A DNA stretch of 20,278 bases from Methylomarinum sp. (GTDB lineage Bacteria; Pseudomonadota; Gammaproteobacteria; Methylococcales; Methylomonadaceae), in the NCBI GenBank assembly GCA_013139755.1, contig WTAG01000188.1, forward strand, positions 1 through 20,278. The letters run 5' to 3'. Shown here in pieces: positions 8,007-15,795 of this stretch; the stretch's first letter is position 1, and each line of letters opens with the position of its first letter. The position numbers and the translations under genes are program-made. The notes under the pieces were generated by a model. It searched no databases. It was given only the letters and a program-made list of their open reading frames with translations, and was not told the DNA's origin.

Positions 8007-8089
8007 AAATTTTATGGAAAAAAAGCGTATTAAGTGATAATACCTTGCTTTTATTATGGATGGTAAGTTGTTGATATTCCATAAAATTT
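8007..8089 (-). promoter_or_regulatory. 13-bp perfect inverted repeat upstream of the TonB receptor gene
   Basis: Arms at 8007-8019 (AAATTTTATGGAA) and 8077-8089 (TTCCATAAAATTT) are exact reverse complements 57 bp apart. A related direct copy, TTTTATTATGGA, lies between them at 8049-8060. The inner arm is only 15 bases from the receptor ATG. Possible roles are paired operator half-sites that permit looping, or an mRNA stem that sequesters the translation start. No confident sigma-70 promoter was identified in the gap. Confidence 0.5.
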
Positions 8090-8119
8090 AATGACTTGTT
8101 GGCTGAATAATTAAATAAC

Positions 8120-8153
8120 AAAATCATATTATAACGCTTGATGATATGATTTT
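8120..8153 (-). terminator. AT-rich hairpin after the DUF2835 gene
   Basis: AAAATCATAT (8120-8129) and ATATGATTTT (8144-8153) form a perfect 10-bp stem with a 14-base loop, starting 10 bases past the DUF2835 stop. On the minus strand the stem ends in four T followed by GTTATTT, so it may be a weak intrinsic terminator separating DUF2835 transcription from the receptor operon. Confidence 0.5.
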
Positions 8154-8162
8154 ATTAATTCT

Positions 8163-8393
8163 TTATCGTAACTTTGTTATATCAACGAATTTATTCTCAG
8201 CGGTTAATTCCATTTCAAAGTAGCCTTTAATACCATCTTTAGTTAAAAAAGATTGGATATTTCTGGCTGGAAAAGAAATCCTTCGACCATCATCAGCAAT
8301 GACAGAAATGTTTTTAGCAACACCTTGATAGACTTTAAGGAATTGGTCGTATGGGAGTTGTAATGTAAAGCGAATGAGCTGATGTTGACTCAT
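8163..8393 (-). CDS. DUF2835 family protein
   Basis: This 76-residue cytoplasmic protein matches the gammaproteobacterial DUF2835 family along its whole length. It has the 'YDQFLKVYQGVAKNISV' N-terminal half, the conserved 'DDGRRISFPARNIQSFLT' core (34-51) and the 'GIKGYFEMEL' strand near the C-terminus. The predicted fold is small and mostly beta. No biochemical function is known to me. It lies downstream of htpX on the same strand, separated by 96 bp that hold a hairpin and a C10 run (minus strand) 20 bases before the start codon, so its expression may not simply follow htpX. Confidence 0.85.
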   Translation of the reverse strand: MSQHQLIRFTLQLPYDQFLKVYQGVAKNISVIADDGRRISFPARNIQSFLTKDGIKGYFEMELTAENKFVDITKLR

Positions 8394-8413
8394 AATCTGA
8401 TGTTTAAGCCGTT

Positions 8414-8469
8414 GGGGGGGGGGAAGAGGTCTGTCCTCGGTCGATTGTTTATTATATCGTGCCGAGGAC
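8414..8469. repeat. G10 homopolymer plus 8-bp hairpin
   Basis: A run of ten G occupies 8414-8423. It is followed by GTCCTCGG (8433-8440) and its exact complement CCGAGGAC (8462-8469) around a 21-base loop. The stretch is more GC-rich than its surroundings and fills most of the gap between htpX and the DUF2835 gene. It may be a dispersed REP-like element, or the htpX 3' hairpin. The homopolymer is prone to slippage and to sequencing error. Confidence 0.55.
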
Positions 8470-8489
8470 GCACGCCCCTAGGTGATTTA

Positions 8490-9365
8490 TTAACGCTTGT
8501 TTTGCAAGGCTGCAATACGTTCTTCTAAAGGCGGATGGCTCATAAATAATTTTTGTACGCCACCACCATTAATACCAAATGCGGCTAATTGCCCAGGCAG
8601 GTCTTCTGGATTATGCTGACGTTGTAACGCACGTAAAGCACTGATCATTTTTTCATTGCCTGCTAAACGTGCACCGCCGGCATCCGCATGAAATTCTCTA
8701 TAACGCGAGAACCACATTACTAACATAGATGCTAAGAATGATAAGGCCACTTGCGCAATCATTTGAGTAATGAAATAACCCATGCCATGACCTTCTTCAT
8801 TTTTTAGAATGACCCGGTCAACAAAATGCCCAATAATTGAAGCAAAGAAGTAAACAAAGGTATTAACAACGCCTTGCATCAGCGCCATAGTGATCATGTC
8901 GCCATTAGCCACATGGCTAATTTCATGTCCTACAACAGCTTCAACCTCATCTTGATTCATGTTATGCAATAAGCCTGTGCTTACTGCTACCAAAGCACTA
9001 TTTCTACTCATTCCTGTGGCAAATGCATTAGGTTCAGGCGTTTGAAAAATACCGACTTCAGGCATATCTATACCAGCTTCTTTAGCTTGCTTAGCAACCA
9101 CTGACATTAACCACTGTTCCGTTTGGTTTTGCGGACTTTCAATCACATGAACGCCCATTGCTCTTTTGGCAGACCATTTAGAGATAGCTAAAGAAATAAA
9201 AGAGCCTGTCATACCAATCACGGCAGACATCACTAAAAGCGCATTAAGATTAAGGTCAACACCATTGGCTTGTAGCGTGCTACCAATACCAAATATGCTA
9301 AACACAATACTGATAACAATCAGTATTGCTACGTTAGTTGCTAAAAAAAGTAAAATTCGCATCAT
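8490..9365 (-). CDS. htpX: Heat-shock membrane zinc metalloprotease HtpX
   Basis: HtpX is an M48-family inner-membrane endopeptidase that degrades misfolded membrane proteins together with FtsH. Starting at ATG 9365, preferred to the in-frame GTG at 9374, gives 291 residues beginning MMRILLFL, like E. coli HtpX, with AGGTG six bases before the start. Two N-terminal membrane segments (about 4-27 and 39-60) precede the zinc motif HEISH (H147, E148, H151); the third ligand is the Glu of 'REFHAD' (E224). Further hydrophobic segments lie near 161-181 and 198-219. The C-terminal 'SHPPLEERIAALQ' is typical. A heat-shock type promoter is visible upstream. The opposite strand starts a secreted dehydrogenase 115 bp away. 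Confidence 0.95.
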   Translation of the reverse strand: MMRILLFLATNVAILIVISIVFSIFGIGSTLQANGVDLNLNALLVMSAVIGMTGSFISLAISKWSAKRAMGVHVIESPQNQTEQWLMSVVAKQAKEAGIDMPEVGIFQTPEPNAFATGMSRNSALVAVSTGLLHNMNQDEVEAVVGHEISHVANGDMITMALMQGVVNTFVYFFASIIGHFVDRVILKNEEGHGMGYFITQMIAQVALSFLASMLVMWFSRYREFHADAGGARLAGNEKMISALRALQRQHNPEDLPGQLAAFGINGGGVQKLFMSHPPLEERIAALQNKR

Positions 9366-9404
9366 ATGAGACACCTATAAAGTCAATTGTAAGATTTAAT
9401 TTGA

Positions 9405-9432
9405 ATATGGGGGAGAAAGTCTTAAATTCAAT
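9405..9432 (-). promoter_or_regulatory. Putative sigma-32 promoter of htpX
   Basis: Read on the minus strand, ATTGAA (9432-9427) is followed after 14 bases by CCCCATAT (9412-9405). This fits the RpoH pattern CTTGAA - 13 to 17 bases - CCCCATNT with one mismatch in the -35 element. The predicted RNA start is about 30 bases before ATG 9365. htpX is a classical RpoH target in E. coli, which supports the call. Confidence 0.6.
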
Positions 9433-9480
9433 AGACTGGACTGTTAAGATAACTAAAAGTTTAACCGATAGGGGGCTGAA

Positions 9481-10602
9481 ATGAATTTTCTAAAAATAGT
9501 GGCTGTATTTTTACTAACTGCCAATTGCAGTTTTGCCGAGCAAGATAAATATAATGATATTTTAAAAAAACTACAGATGCCTGTTGGTTTTTCGATTTCC
9601 ATTTATGCGGGTAATGTGCCTAACGCACGCACGCTGGCGTTAAGTGATAGTGGTGTGGTTTATGTGGGTACACGACAACAAGGTGCTGTTTATGCGGTTA
9701 AAGACAGTAATAATGATGGTGTGGCAGATAAACGATATGTTATAGCAAAAGATCTGTATATGCCAAATGGCGTTGCCTTTAAGGATGGGCACTTATATGT
9801 TGCAGAGGCTAATAAGATTATTCGCTTTAACAACATAGATAATCATTTGGCAAATCCTGAGAAAGCAGAGGTTATTTACGATGATTTGCCATCAGATAAA
9901 CATCATGGTTGGAAATATTTACGCTTTGGTAAGGATGGCAAGTTATATACTGCCGTAGGTGCACCTTGCAATATTTGTTTGCCTGAAAAACAGATCTATT
10001 CTTCTTTAGTTAGATTAAATACTGATGGCAGCGATTTTGAAATTTTGGCACGTGGAATTCGTAACACCGTAGGATTTGATTGGCAACCTGAAACTAATCA
10101 TCTATTTTTTACCGAAAATGGCCGAGATTATTTGGGTGATAATTTACCACCGGATGAGTTAAATCAATGGTCAGAAAAAGGCCAGCATTTCGGTTATCCT
10201 TATTGTCATGCAGGTAAAATTGCAGACCCTGAATTAGCAGGTGATAAACAATGTAAGGAATTTACCTCTCCTGTCTGGAATTTTAGAGCGCACATGGCGC
10301 CTTTAGGTATGCGGTTTTATACTGGCTCACAATTTCCTCAGCGATTTAGAAATCAATTGTTTGTCGCTCAACATGGTTCCTGGAACAGGACTAAACCACA
10401 GGGTTATCGTATTGCCTTGGTAAAGTTTAAACAGGGCAAGCCTGTTTCTGAGCAAAGCTTTATTAGTGGATGGTTGACTTTTGAAGGTAAAGTGTTGGGA
10501 AGACCGACTGATATATTACAAATGCCAGATGGTAGCTTATTAATAGCCGATGATACCTTAGGTGTCATTTATCGGGTTACATATGAGAAAGGTAAAAAAT
10601 AG
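9481..10602 (+). CDS. Secreted PQQ-dependent sugar dehydrogenase-like beta-propeller protein
   Basis: This encodes 373 residues with a signal peptide (1-19, ending S-F-A). The mature part is a six-bladed propeller of the soluble glucose/L-sorbosone dehydrogenase family. Visible markers are 'MPNGVAF' (94-100), 'DKHHGWKYLRFGKDGKLY' (139-156) with the His pair where the catalytic base is expected, 'ARGIRNTVGFDW' (190-201), 'FTENGRD' and 'FVAQHGSWNR'. Members oxidise sugars or aldoses with PQQ in the periplasm; the substrate here is unknown. A 'CNIC' pair at 163-166 lacks the following His, so it is not a haem site; it could form a vicinal disulfide. Translation starts after a purine-rich AGGGGG sequence. 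It is read divergently from htpX. Confidence 0.85.
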   Translation: MNFLKIVAVFLLTANCSFAEQDKYNDILKKLQMPVGFSISIYAGNVPNARTLALSDSGVVYVGTRQQGAVYAVKDSNNDGVADKRYVIAKDLYMPNGVAFKDGHLYVAEANKIIRFNNIDNHLANPEKAEVIYDDLPSDKHHGWKYLRFGKDGKLYTAVGAPCNICLPEKQIYSSLVRLNTDGSDFEILARGIRNTVGFDWQPETNHLFFTENGRDYLGDNLPPDELNQWSEKGQHFGYPYCHAGKIADPELAGDKQCKEFTSPVWNFRAHMAPLGMRFYTGSQFPQRFRNQLFVAQHGSWNRTKPQGYRIALVKFKQGKPVSEQSFISGWLTFEGKVLGRPTDILQMPDGSLLIADDTLGVIYRVTYEKGKK

Positions 10603-10676
10603 CAACTTCTGATTATCTATAAGTTATAAAAAATACAAAAAAGCAACCGTATCTGTTCAAGGTGGAAGATTAAGTA

Positions 10677-11273
10677 ATGACAAAAGAATTCAAAATTATT
10701 AAGCAAGAAGTTGCTTATAAAGGTTTTTTTAGATTAGAAAAGTATCATTTGAAACATACTTTGTTTCAGGGTGGCTGGGGGGAAGAAATTTGTCGTGAAC
10801 TGTTTATGCGGGGTAATTGTGTCGCAGTTTTACTTTATGATCCAGACAGAGATGAGGTGGTTTTAATCGAACAGTTTCGTGCAGGCGCAATTTTAAATCC
10901 GGATAGAGCATGGTTGGTGGAAATTGTTGCAGGCGCTATCGAAGAAGGTGAGTCAGCTGAAGAAGTTGCCTACCGGGAATCAGTGGAAGAAGCAGGTTGT
11001 GAAATTGAAGATCTGATGTTGATTAATGAGTTTTATACCACGCCAGGCGGATCATCAGAACGAATCAGCCTGTTTTGTGGCAAAGTCGATACCTCTAATG
11101 TTGGTGGGGTTCATGGCTTGGATGATGAGCATGAAGATATTCTTGTTACGGTTGAAAAATTTGATAAAGTTTATCAAATGGTTGAGTCAGGTGAAATTGA
11201 ATCAGGCATTCCTATTATTGCGATTCAGTGGTTATATATAAATCGGGATAAGCTGAGAGCAAAATGGGGATAA
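10677..11273 (+). CDS. nudF: ADP-ribose pyrophosphatase, Nudix family
   Basis: This 198-residue protein is predicted to hydrolyse ADP-ribose to AMP and ribose 5-phosphate in the cytoplasm. The Nudix box occupies residues 86-108: G86, five residues, E92, seven residues, R100-E101, then E104-E105 and G107, the metal-binding helix being complete. Upstream 'LIEQFRAGAI' and downstream 'FYTTPGGSSERISLF' are diagnostic of the NudF/ADPRase subgroup. Length is close to the E. coli enzyme (209). It follows the sugar dehydrogenase by 74 bp with its own AAGGTGG sequence; the two need not be functionally linked. A long AT-rich hairpin follows the gene. Confidence 0.9.
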   Translation: MTKEFKIIKQEVAYKGFFRLEKYHLKHTLFQGGWGEEICRELFMRGNCVAVLLYDPDRDEVVLIEQFRAGAILNPDRAWLVEIVAGAIEEGESAEEVAYRESVEEAGCEIEDLMLINEFYTTPGGSSERISLFCGKVDTSNVGGVHGLDDEHEDILVTVEKFDKVYQMVESGEIESGIPIIAIQWLYINRDKLRAKWG

Positions 11274-11302
11274 AGTTAAATGTTATTTCATTTTTTGTTG
11301 CC

Positions 11303-11412
11303 TTTATGTAACGGAGTGAAATCAAGGTTTTTTGTTAATTTGTAACTTCTTATTTGTGTGAATAATAAGTTACATTGATTCCTTGATTTCGCTTTGCTGC
11401 ATCAAAGCTACA
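11303..11412. repeat. Inverted pair of REP-like repeats around a hairpin
   Basis: A copy at 11303-11328 (core GAGTGAAATCAAGG) and an inverted copy at 11381-11412 (core CCTTGATTTCGC) flank a hairpin at 11341-11374. The hairpin has an 8-bp stem TGTAACTT/AAGTTACA, one mismatch, five more pairs and a six-base loop. The same repeat recurs at 19003-19035 before the FNT gene. The set occupies most of the 186-bp gap between nudF and the V-ATPase operon, and may serve as a 3'-end structure for nudF. No convincing promoter for the ATPase operon was found; TATAAA at 11426-11431 lacks a matching -35 box. Confidence 0.65.
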
Positions 11413-11459
11413 TTTGTAGCTGAAGTATAAAATCCCTCGAGGTTAAGTGTGGTAGCTAG

Positions 11460-12830
11460 ATGATAGAAAACCTAATTAGACATCATAATATTGTTTCAAT
11501 TATAGGTAATATTATGACTGTTCATGTTTCTTGTTCTAAAGGAACACAGGATATTGCCACGCGCTTTGGTGACTTGGCGCGGATTGAAGATACTAATGGC
11601 ACGCATTCATTAGCTCAGGTTATTAAAATAAAGGGTAATGAAGTTTCATTACAAGTTTTTTCAGGTACTCAGGGTATGTCTACGGATGCATCAGTCCGTT
11701 TTTTAGGACATTCAATGCAGGTAACCTATTCTAGTAATATTCTTGGACGTATTTTTAGTGGTACAGGCCAGCCCCTTGATGGTGGATCTTCTTTACAGCC
11801 AGACCCTAAGGTTGCGATTGAAAGTGCATCGGTTAATCCTATGAAAAGGGTGTTGGCATCTAAAATGATTCGGACCAATGTACCGATGATTGATTTATTC
11901 AATACCTTGGTGGAAAGCCAGAAAATCCCTATTTTCTCTGTCTCAGGTGAACCTTATAATCAGTTCTTGGCACGTATTGGTATTCAGGCCGATGCAGATA
12001 TAGTGATATTTGCGGGATTAGGACTGATTTTTGATGATTATCATTTTTTTCGTAGCCAGTTTGAAGAAGCTGGTGTTTTTGCCAGAACGGTGATGTTTTG
12101 TAATTTGGCTTCAGATCCTATCGTTGAAAGACTCTTGGTTCCAGACATGGCATTAACTGTAGCCGAACGTTTTGCCGTTGAAGAAGGTAAACGGGTTTTA
12201 GTGTTAATGACGGATATGACAGCTTATGCTGATGCCATGAAAGAAGTTGGTATTTCTATGGAGCATGTACCTTCAAATCGAGGTTATATGGGTGATTTAT
12301 ACTCACAACTGGCTAAGCGCTATGAAAAAGCCTGTGACTATGATGGTGCGGGATCAGTCACTATTTTAAGCGTGACCACCATGCCAGGTGGTGATGTAAC
12401 GCATCCGGTACCCGATAACACTGGCTACATTACCGAAGGACAGTTTTATTTGCATAATAAAATGCTAGATCCTTTTGGATCATTGTCTCGATTAAAACAA
12501 CATGTGATTGGCAAGATTACACGAGAAGATCATGCACAAATCATGAACACTATGATTCGCTTTTATTCAGCAGCTAATGAAACTGAGCAGAAACAAGCGA
12601 TGGCATTTGAATTATCATCCTTTGATGAAAAACTATTAACCTTTGGGCAATTATTTAGACAGCGATTTATGGATATTGATGTATCACTGGCTTTAGAGGA
12701 TGCGCTGGATTTATGTTGGCAGACTCTTGCAGAGTGTTTTGATCAATCTGAATTATTAATGAAACAGGCTTTGGTTGATAAATATTTCCCTGTTAATGGT
12801 TTAAGTAAAAATGACCAGACTATCATTTAG
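11460..12830 (+). CDS. atpB: V-type ATP synthase/ATPase subunit B
   Basis: This is the regulatory, non-catalytic subunit of the V1/A1 head hexamer, alternating with subunit A. It has 456 residues: an N-terminal beta-barrel (1-80), then the nucleotide-binding-like domain. The P-loop position reads S-G-E-P-Y-N (162-167) without Lys, as expected for a B subunit that does not hydrolyse ATP. Other family segments are 'LGRIFSGTGQPLDGG' (95-109), 'ARIGIQADADIVIFAGLG' and 'ERFAVEEGKRVLVLMTDMT'. It is the first gene of the operon and overlaps subunit D by 20 bases. The form is closest to the chlamydial/Bacteroidetes/spirochaete B subunits, unusual for a gammaproteobacterium, so acquisition by transfer is plausible. 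Confidence 0.93.
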   Translation: MIENLIRHHNIVSIIGNIMTVHVSCSKGTQDIATRFGDLARIEDTNGTHSLAQVIKIKGNEVSLQVFSGTQGMSTDASVRFLGHSMQVTYSSNILGRIFSGTGQPLDGGSSLQPDPKVAIESASVNPMKRVLASKMIRTNVPMIDLFNTLVESQKIPIFSVSGEPYNQFLARIGIQADADIVIFAGLGLIFDDYHFFRSQFEEAGVFARTVMFCNLASDPIVERLLVPDMALTVAERFAVEEGKRVLVLMTDMTAYADAMKEVGISMEHVPSNRGYMGDLYSQLAKRYEKACDYDGAGSVTILSVTTMPGGDVTHPVPDNTGYITEGQFYLHNKMLDPFGSLSRLKQHVIGKITREDHAQIMNTMIRFYSAANETEQKQAMAFELSSFDEKLLTFGQLFRQRFMDIDVSLALEDALDLCWQTLAECFDQSELLMKQALVDKYFPVNGLSKNDQTII

Positions 12831-13422
12831 TAAAGCTTCCTTGCATAAAGAGGGTGCACAATTAAAAAGGTATCAACAATACTTGCCTTCGCTAGATCTT
12901 AAACGTCAGCAATTAATAGCCGAGCGTAGTAAAGCCATTACACAATTATCCGTAACAGAAGCGCAAATAAAAGCTTGCTATGCTTGTGTTGAAGAACAAC
13001 TCCCGATGTTGTTTAATGAATTGATCAAGCTTGATGATTTGGTGTGGGTTGAGCAAGTTGTTATTAATGAAGAAAACCTGGTGGGTATTAAACTTCCCGT
13101 TTTGCAACAAATTGATATTAAAAAGAAAGAATATTCCTTTTTAAGTAAACCGCACTGGGTTGATCTGTTGGTTGTTAAATTAACAGAAATGTTAGAACTG
13201 AAAGTGCAGTTAAAAGTAAATCAACAACGTTTGGCGATACTGCAGCAGGCGGTAAAAAAAATCAGCCAAAGAGTTAATTTGTTCGATAAAGTGCTTATTC
13301 CAAAAGCACAGCAGAATATTGGAAAAATTAAAATCTTTCTTTCTGACGCAGAAAGAGCCGCAGTTGTAAGGGCTAAAATTACCAAGCAAAAGAGATTAAG
13401 GGATGATGTAGAACAGACTTAA
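12811..13422 (+). CDS. atpD: V-type ATPase subunit D (central rotor shaft)
   Basis: This 203-residue protein is the coiled-coil axle that turns inside the A3B3 head. It starts 'MTRLSFSKASLHKEGAQL' and has the typical long N- and C-terminal helices, with the middle region (about 80-120) more variable. The segment 'RVNLFDKVLIPKAQQNIGKI' near 160-180 and the basic C-terminus are the strongest family signatures. Its ATG lies inside the end of subunit B, implying coupled translation. After its stop comes a 130-bp gap holding a large hairpin, the only real break within the operon. Confidence 0.88.
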   Translation: MTRLSFSKASLHKEGAQLKRYQQYLPSLDLKRQQLIAERSKAITQLSVTEAQIKACYACVEEQLPMLFNELIKLDDLVWVEQVVINEENLVGIKLPVLQQIDIKKKEYSFLSKPHWVDLLVVKLTEMLELKVQLKVNQQRLAILQQAVKKISQRVNLFDKVLIPKAQQNIGKIKIFLSDAERAAVVRAKITKQKRLRDDVEQT

Positions 13423-13446
13423 GTCCGCCATAAATGCCCAGATTAG

Positions 13447-13512
13447 AGGATGTGCTGACGATAGGAAACGCATCGACTACCGAAAGATGCGCATCGTTCC
13501 TCAGCACACCCT
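13447..13512. repeat. REP-like long hairpin inside the V-ATPase operon
   Basis: TGTGCTGA (13451-13458) pairs with TCAGCACA (13501-13508), CGAT (13459-13462) with ATCG (13493-13496), and GCATC (13470-13474) with GATGC (13486-13490) around an 11-base loop. The outer pairs continue to 13447 and 13512 with one mismatch. The structure spans 66 bases and is richer in GC than its neighbours. It looks like a dispersed palindromic repeat inserted in the D-I gap and may modulate read-through or mRNA stability between the head-rotor genes and the membrane genes. Confidence 0.7.
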
Positions 13513-13552
13513 ATCTCTTTAGATATTTACCTTTATTCGAGAACATTATGTA

Positions 13553-15343
13553 ATGGCTATTGTAAAGTTAAAGAAACTGTCGTTATGTGGTTTAAAGTCA
13601 GAAAAGACAGCAGTGCTTACCAGGCTTCAAGCTTTAGGTGGCGCGCATCTAATTTCTTTAAATCAATTAGTGTTTTCACCAGCGCTTGAAACACAAAAAC
13701 ATACGGAAAAATCTGTTCAAGCACTTAAATATCTAAATCAATGTGCTAAAAAAAGGCATCAGCTGAGTGATAAAACAAATTTTGATTTGCATGCAGTTGT
13801 ACAACAGGTATTAGATTTAAAGGAACAATTACGAGATTTATCTGATCAACGTGATTTTCTGCTTAATCGCATTGAGGAAATAAAGCCATGGGGCAACTTT
13901 TTACTGTCTAAAGAAAATGATTTGGCAGGAATAAAGCTATGGTTTTATATCGTCCCTAAACGATTGATAAAAAAAATACAGTCTGACCTGATCTTTCAGG
14001 TGGTACATGAAGATAATATTTCCTGTTATGTTGTTGTTCTGTCAAAACAGGAGCCTCTATCATCAGGTATTCCTGTTTCTCGAACGCATACAGGTAAAAT
14101 TCCTTTATCGCTGTTAAATAAGGATTTGCAAGCGGTTGCCTTAGCAATCGAAGATAAGCAGGCAGAAAGAGAGTCATTAACGCGTTGGATAGGGTTAATC
14201 ACTTTAAGTCTGGCGGACTATGAAGATAATTCGGCATTAAAAGTGGCTAACTCATTAACTTATGATGAAAGTGCTTTGTTTGCTATTCAGGCGTGGATTC
14301 CTGCGCAGCAGCTTTCTAAATTTGGTAGCTTTGCTAGTGATAATGGTCTGGCTTTGTTAGTTGAGGATGTGTCTAAACAAGACCGTCCGCCGACTTTATT
14401 AAAAAACCCAGAACTTGTTGCAGGCGGGGAAGAGATCGTCAAGTTTTACCAAATGCCCGCATATAATGACTGGGATCCTTCCGCTGTAATCTTTTTTTCC
14501 TTTGCTTTTTTCTTTGCCATGATCTTATCTGATGCGGGTTATGCATCGGCTTTTTTTCTATTATTAGCATTAAAATGGCATAGACTGGGGCGCAGTATTC
14601 ATGGCAAAAGGTTACGAACCTTAGCGTTTATTACACTTGCTTTTTCTGTGCTATGGGGCGTCTTGAGCGGCGGTTATTTTGGCTATAACCCTGCGCCAGA
14701 ATCATTTCTTAGTCGATTAAAAATACTGGATATCAAAGATTTTGACAGTATGATGCGCCTATCTATTATTGTGGGAGGCCTTCATATTGTATTAGCCAAT
14801 TTGATTAAAGCCTATCAATTAAAAGGCAAAAAAACTGCGTTGGCTTCATTGGGTTGGGTGTGTTTGGTTAGTGGTGGTTTTTTATTATGGCTGGCTGTAG
14901 AAGGGCAGCAGTCTGTACCTTATAGCTTATTTGTATTAGGCTGTTGTTTATTGTTATTTTTTAGTCGTGATATTGCCATAAAAAAGCCCAGTGATCTTTT
15001 TTTTCAGATATTGAGTGGCATAAAGAATATGGCAGCAATGAGTAAGCTGTTTGGTGATATTCTTAGTTATTTACGTTTATTTGCTTTGGGCTTAGCCAGT
15101 GCCTCATTAGCCATTACCTTTAATCAACTGGCGGCACAAGTCTATAGCTCGGGTTCTGGGTCTGGTTTAGATTTGTTGTGGAGTATCTTAATACTTATTT
15201 TCGGTCATACTTTAAACCTGATGCTGTGTTTGATGAGTGGCGTAGTACACGGTTTGAGGTTAAATTTTATTGAGTTTTATAATTGGAGTGTTTCTGATGA
15301 AGGCTATCCGTTTAAAACATTCTCAAAGAAAGGTAATAGATAA
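13553..15343 (+). CDS. atpI: V-type ATPase subunit I (membrane stator, a-like)
   Basis: This 596-residue protein is the half-channel-forming stator subunit. The first ~310 residues are cytoplasmic and partly coiled coil. The C-terminal half has about seven or eight membrane segments, beginning near 'AVIFFSFAFFFAMILSDAGY' (about 312-331). The key Arg that faces the rotor ring is R508 in 'DILSYLRLFALGLASASLAI', a segment strongly conserved in archaeal, bacterial and vacuolar a/I subunits. Length is slightly below the usual 620-660. It is co-directional with all other subunits; its stop overlaps the subunit K start by one base, giving tight coupling. The Shine-Dalgarno site is weak. Confidence 0.9.
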   Translation: MAIVKLKKLSLCGLKSEKTAVLTRLQALGGAHLISLNQLVFSPALETQKHTEKSVQALKYLNQCAKKRHQLSDKTNFDLHAVVQQVLDLKEQLRDLSDQRDFLLNRIEEIKPWGNFLLSKENDLAGIKLWFYIVPKRLIKKIQSDLIFQVVHEDNISCYVVVLSKQEPLSSGIPVSRTHTGKIPLSLLNKDLQAVALAIEDKQAERESLTRWIGLITLSLADYEDNSALKVANSLTYDESALFAIQAWIPAQQLSKFGSFASDNGLALLVEDVSKQDRPPTLLKNPELVAGGEEIVKFYQMPAYNDWDPSAVIFFSFAFFFAMILSDAGYASAFFLLLALKWHRLGRSIHGKRLRTLAFITLAFSVLWGVLSGGYFGYNPAPESFLSRLKILDIKDFDSMMRLSIIVGGLHIVLANLIKAYQLKGKKTALASLGWVCLVSGGFLLWLAVEGQQSVPYSLFVLGCCLLLFFSRDIAIKKPSDLFFQILSGIKNMAAMSKLFGDILSYLRLFALGLASASLAITFNQLAAQVYSSGSGSGLDLLWSILILIFGHTLNLMLCLMSGVVHGLRLNFIEFYNWSVSDEGYPFKTFSKKGNR

Positions 15344-15792
15344 TGTCTAATTTTTGGTTGGTATTAGGGTGGGTAGGCTTGTATGCACCGGTGGTATTAG
15401 GTGCTTTAGGTAGCATAATTGGTTGCTCAGTTGCCGGTCAAGCGGCTATAGGTGCCATGTTAGATACTGAAATGGGACATGGCCGATATGTTGGTGTATC
15501 AGCTATGCCTTCTTCGCAGGTGATATACGGCATAGTGGTGATGTTCTCCTTAAATCACCCCATTACCTTAGTCAGTGCCCCCGGCGTTTTTGTAGTGGGT
15601 GTATTGTGTGGATTGGCATTAATGTTTAGTGCTATTTATCAAGGACAGTGTTGTGCTTCTGCCATACATGCTTCAAAAATTAAGCCTGAAATTTTAGGTC
15701 TATCTGTTGCCCCCGCAGCTATTGTTGAAGGCTTCGCTGTTTTCGCTTTTATTTTCGCTCTGGTTATTAGTAATGGTATTCCACAGGCATAG
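15343..15792 (+). CDS. atpK: V-type ATPase subunit K (c-ring proteolipid, Na+-type ligands)
   Basis: This 149-residue, four-helix proteolipid consists of two fused helical hairpins, the usual V-type c subunit. Residues that line up with the Na+ ligands of Enterococcus hirae NtpK (L61, T64, Q65, Y68, Q110, E139, as remembered) are M55, S58, Q59, Y62, Q100 and E129: the side-chain oxygens are kept, Thr becoming Ser. The carboxylate is present only in the second hairpin (E129), as in NtpK. This supports a Na+-coupled rotor. 'YQGQCC' at 99-104 brings two unusual adjacent cysteines. It lies between subunits I and E with 1-base overlap and 3-base gap. Confidence 0.9.
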   Translation: MSNFWLVLGWVGLYAPVVLGALGSIIGCSVAGQAAIGAMLDTEMGHGRYVGVSAMPSSQVIYGIVVMFSLNHPITLVSAPGVFVVGVLCGLALMFSAIYQGQCCASAIHASKIKPEILGLSVAPAAIVEGFAVFAFIFALVISNGIPQA

Positions 15793-15795
15793 CGT

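Noticed and set aside
9422..9450. TTAAAT - 17 bases - TAAGAT as promoter of the sugar dehydrogenase gene
   Set aside because: The spacing is right but the -35 box is poor, so not enough to list.
9961..9990. CNIC in the sugar dehydrogenase as a c-type haem site
   Set aside because: The residue after the second Cys is Leu, not His.
11426..11431. TATAAA as -10 box of the V-ATPase operon
   Set aside because: No -35 element at 16-18 bases and no extended -10; AT-rich DNA gives such matches by chance.
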